A stretch of 64,000 bases of DNA from Tubiluchus corallicola (lineage: Eukaryota > Priapulida > Priapulimorpha > Priapulimorphida > Tubiluchidae), in contig JAQGDQ010000228.1 in the NCBI GenBank assembly GCA_030141605.1, forward strand, positions 124,001 to 188,000, in the 5' to 3' direction. Positions within the stretch are counted from its first letter, which is position 1. Each line of letters starts with the position of its first letter. This document shows positions 63,897-64,000 of the stretch, piece after piece. The position numbers and the translations under genes were made by a program. The notes beneath the pieces were generated by a model that was not told where the DNA came from, searched no databases, and was given only the letters and a program-made list of their open reading frames with translations.

Positions 63897-64000
63897 CAGG
63901 GTCGGCTTTAGGTAGTTTGACCGCCTAGGCAAGAGTATTTTAGCGCTCCCTCCTCAACCGTCAACTCGTTCCCAGACGTTCCCACTACACCCCCAAAATT
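63897..64000 (+). mobile_element. left end of a hAT-like element, cut by the window edge
   Basis: CAGGGTCGGCTTTAGGTAGT followed by GACCGCCTAGGCAAGAG is the usual start of a hAT family whose ends also appear at 22042 and 28237. The element runs off the right edge, so its size and duplication cannot be judged. Confidence 0.5.

Overview
This window is nuclear DNA from an animal. It is AT-rich and intron-dense. Genes have short coding exons, GT-AG introns of roughly 0.1 to 3 kb, and many non-autonomous DNA transposons, microsatellites and minisatellites. Short TTAGGG arrays fit an animal genome. The gene content (WD40 protein, synaptobrevin, SMC6, a CCDC87-like protein, an NK-class homeobox gene) points to an invertebrate metazoan. 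The phylum cannot be fixed from the sequence alone.

Layout: (1) 704-2042, plus strand: last three exons of a WD40 protein, probably NACHT/WD (NWD-like); its 5' part is off the left edge. (2) 2043-7491: no gene recognised; contains a TA-flanked MITE. (3) 7492-15065, minus strand: a synaptobrevin/VAMP gene of about 113 residues. It has two separate pairs of alternative exons, one for the central SNARE helix (79 nt each, only 32 nt apart) and one for the membrane anchor (52 nt each). The first exon is probably near 16041. (4) 15066-19900: transposon-rich spacer. (5) 19930-43741, plus strand: complete SMC6 gene, 25 coding exons, 1076 aa, with all ATPase head motifs and the hinge. Its introns carry several hAT copies with target-site duplications, a possible Penelope-like fragment, and a 13-copy minisatellite made from the exon 18 splice donor. 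(6) 43742-49299: spacer. (7) 49300-52107, plus strand: single-exon 935-aa CCDC87-like gene. (8) 52108-58382: spacer with a long pyrimidine tract, a SINE-like element and a MITE. (9) 58383-61765, plus strand: first two coding exons of an NK6-like homeobox gene, with the homeodomain cut after residue 44; the last exon is not seen before the right edge.

The genes belong to unrelated processes (vesicle fusion, genome maintenance, a probable cilium/sperm protein, transcription), and no operon-like logic is expected. The most unusual finding is the synaptobrevin locus. Its two alternative-exon pairs would give four isoforms that differ in SNARE-helix surface residues and in the transmembrane segment. 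All exon boundaries come from reading splice sites, phase and protein family; no transcript data were available.
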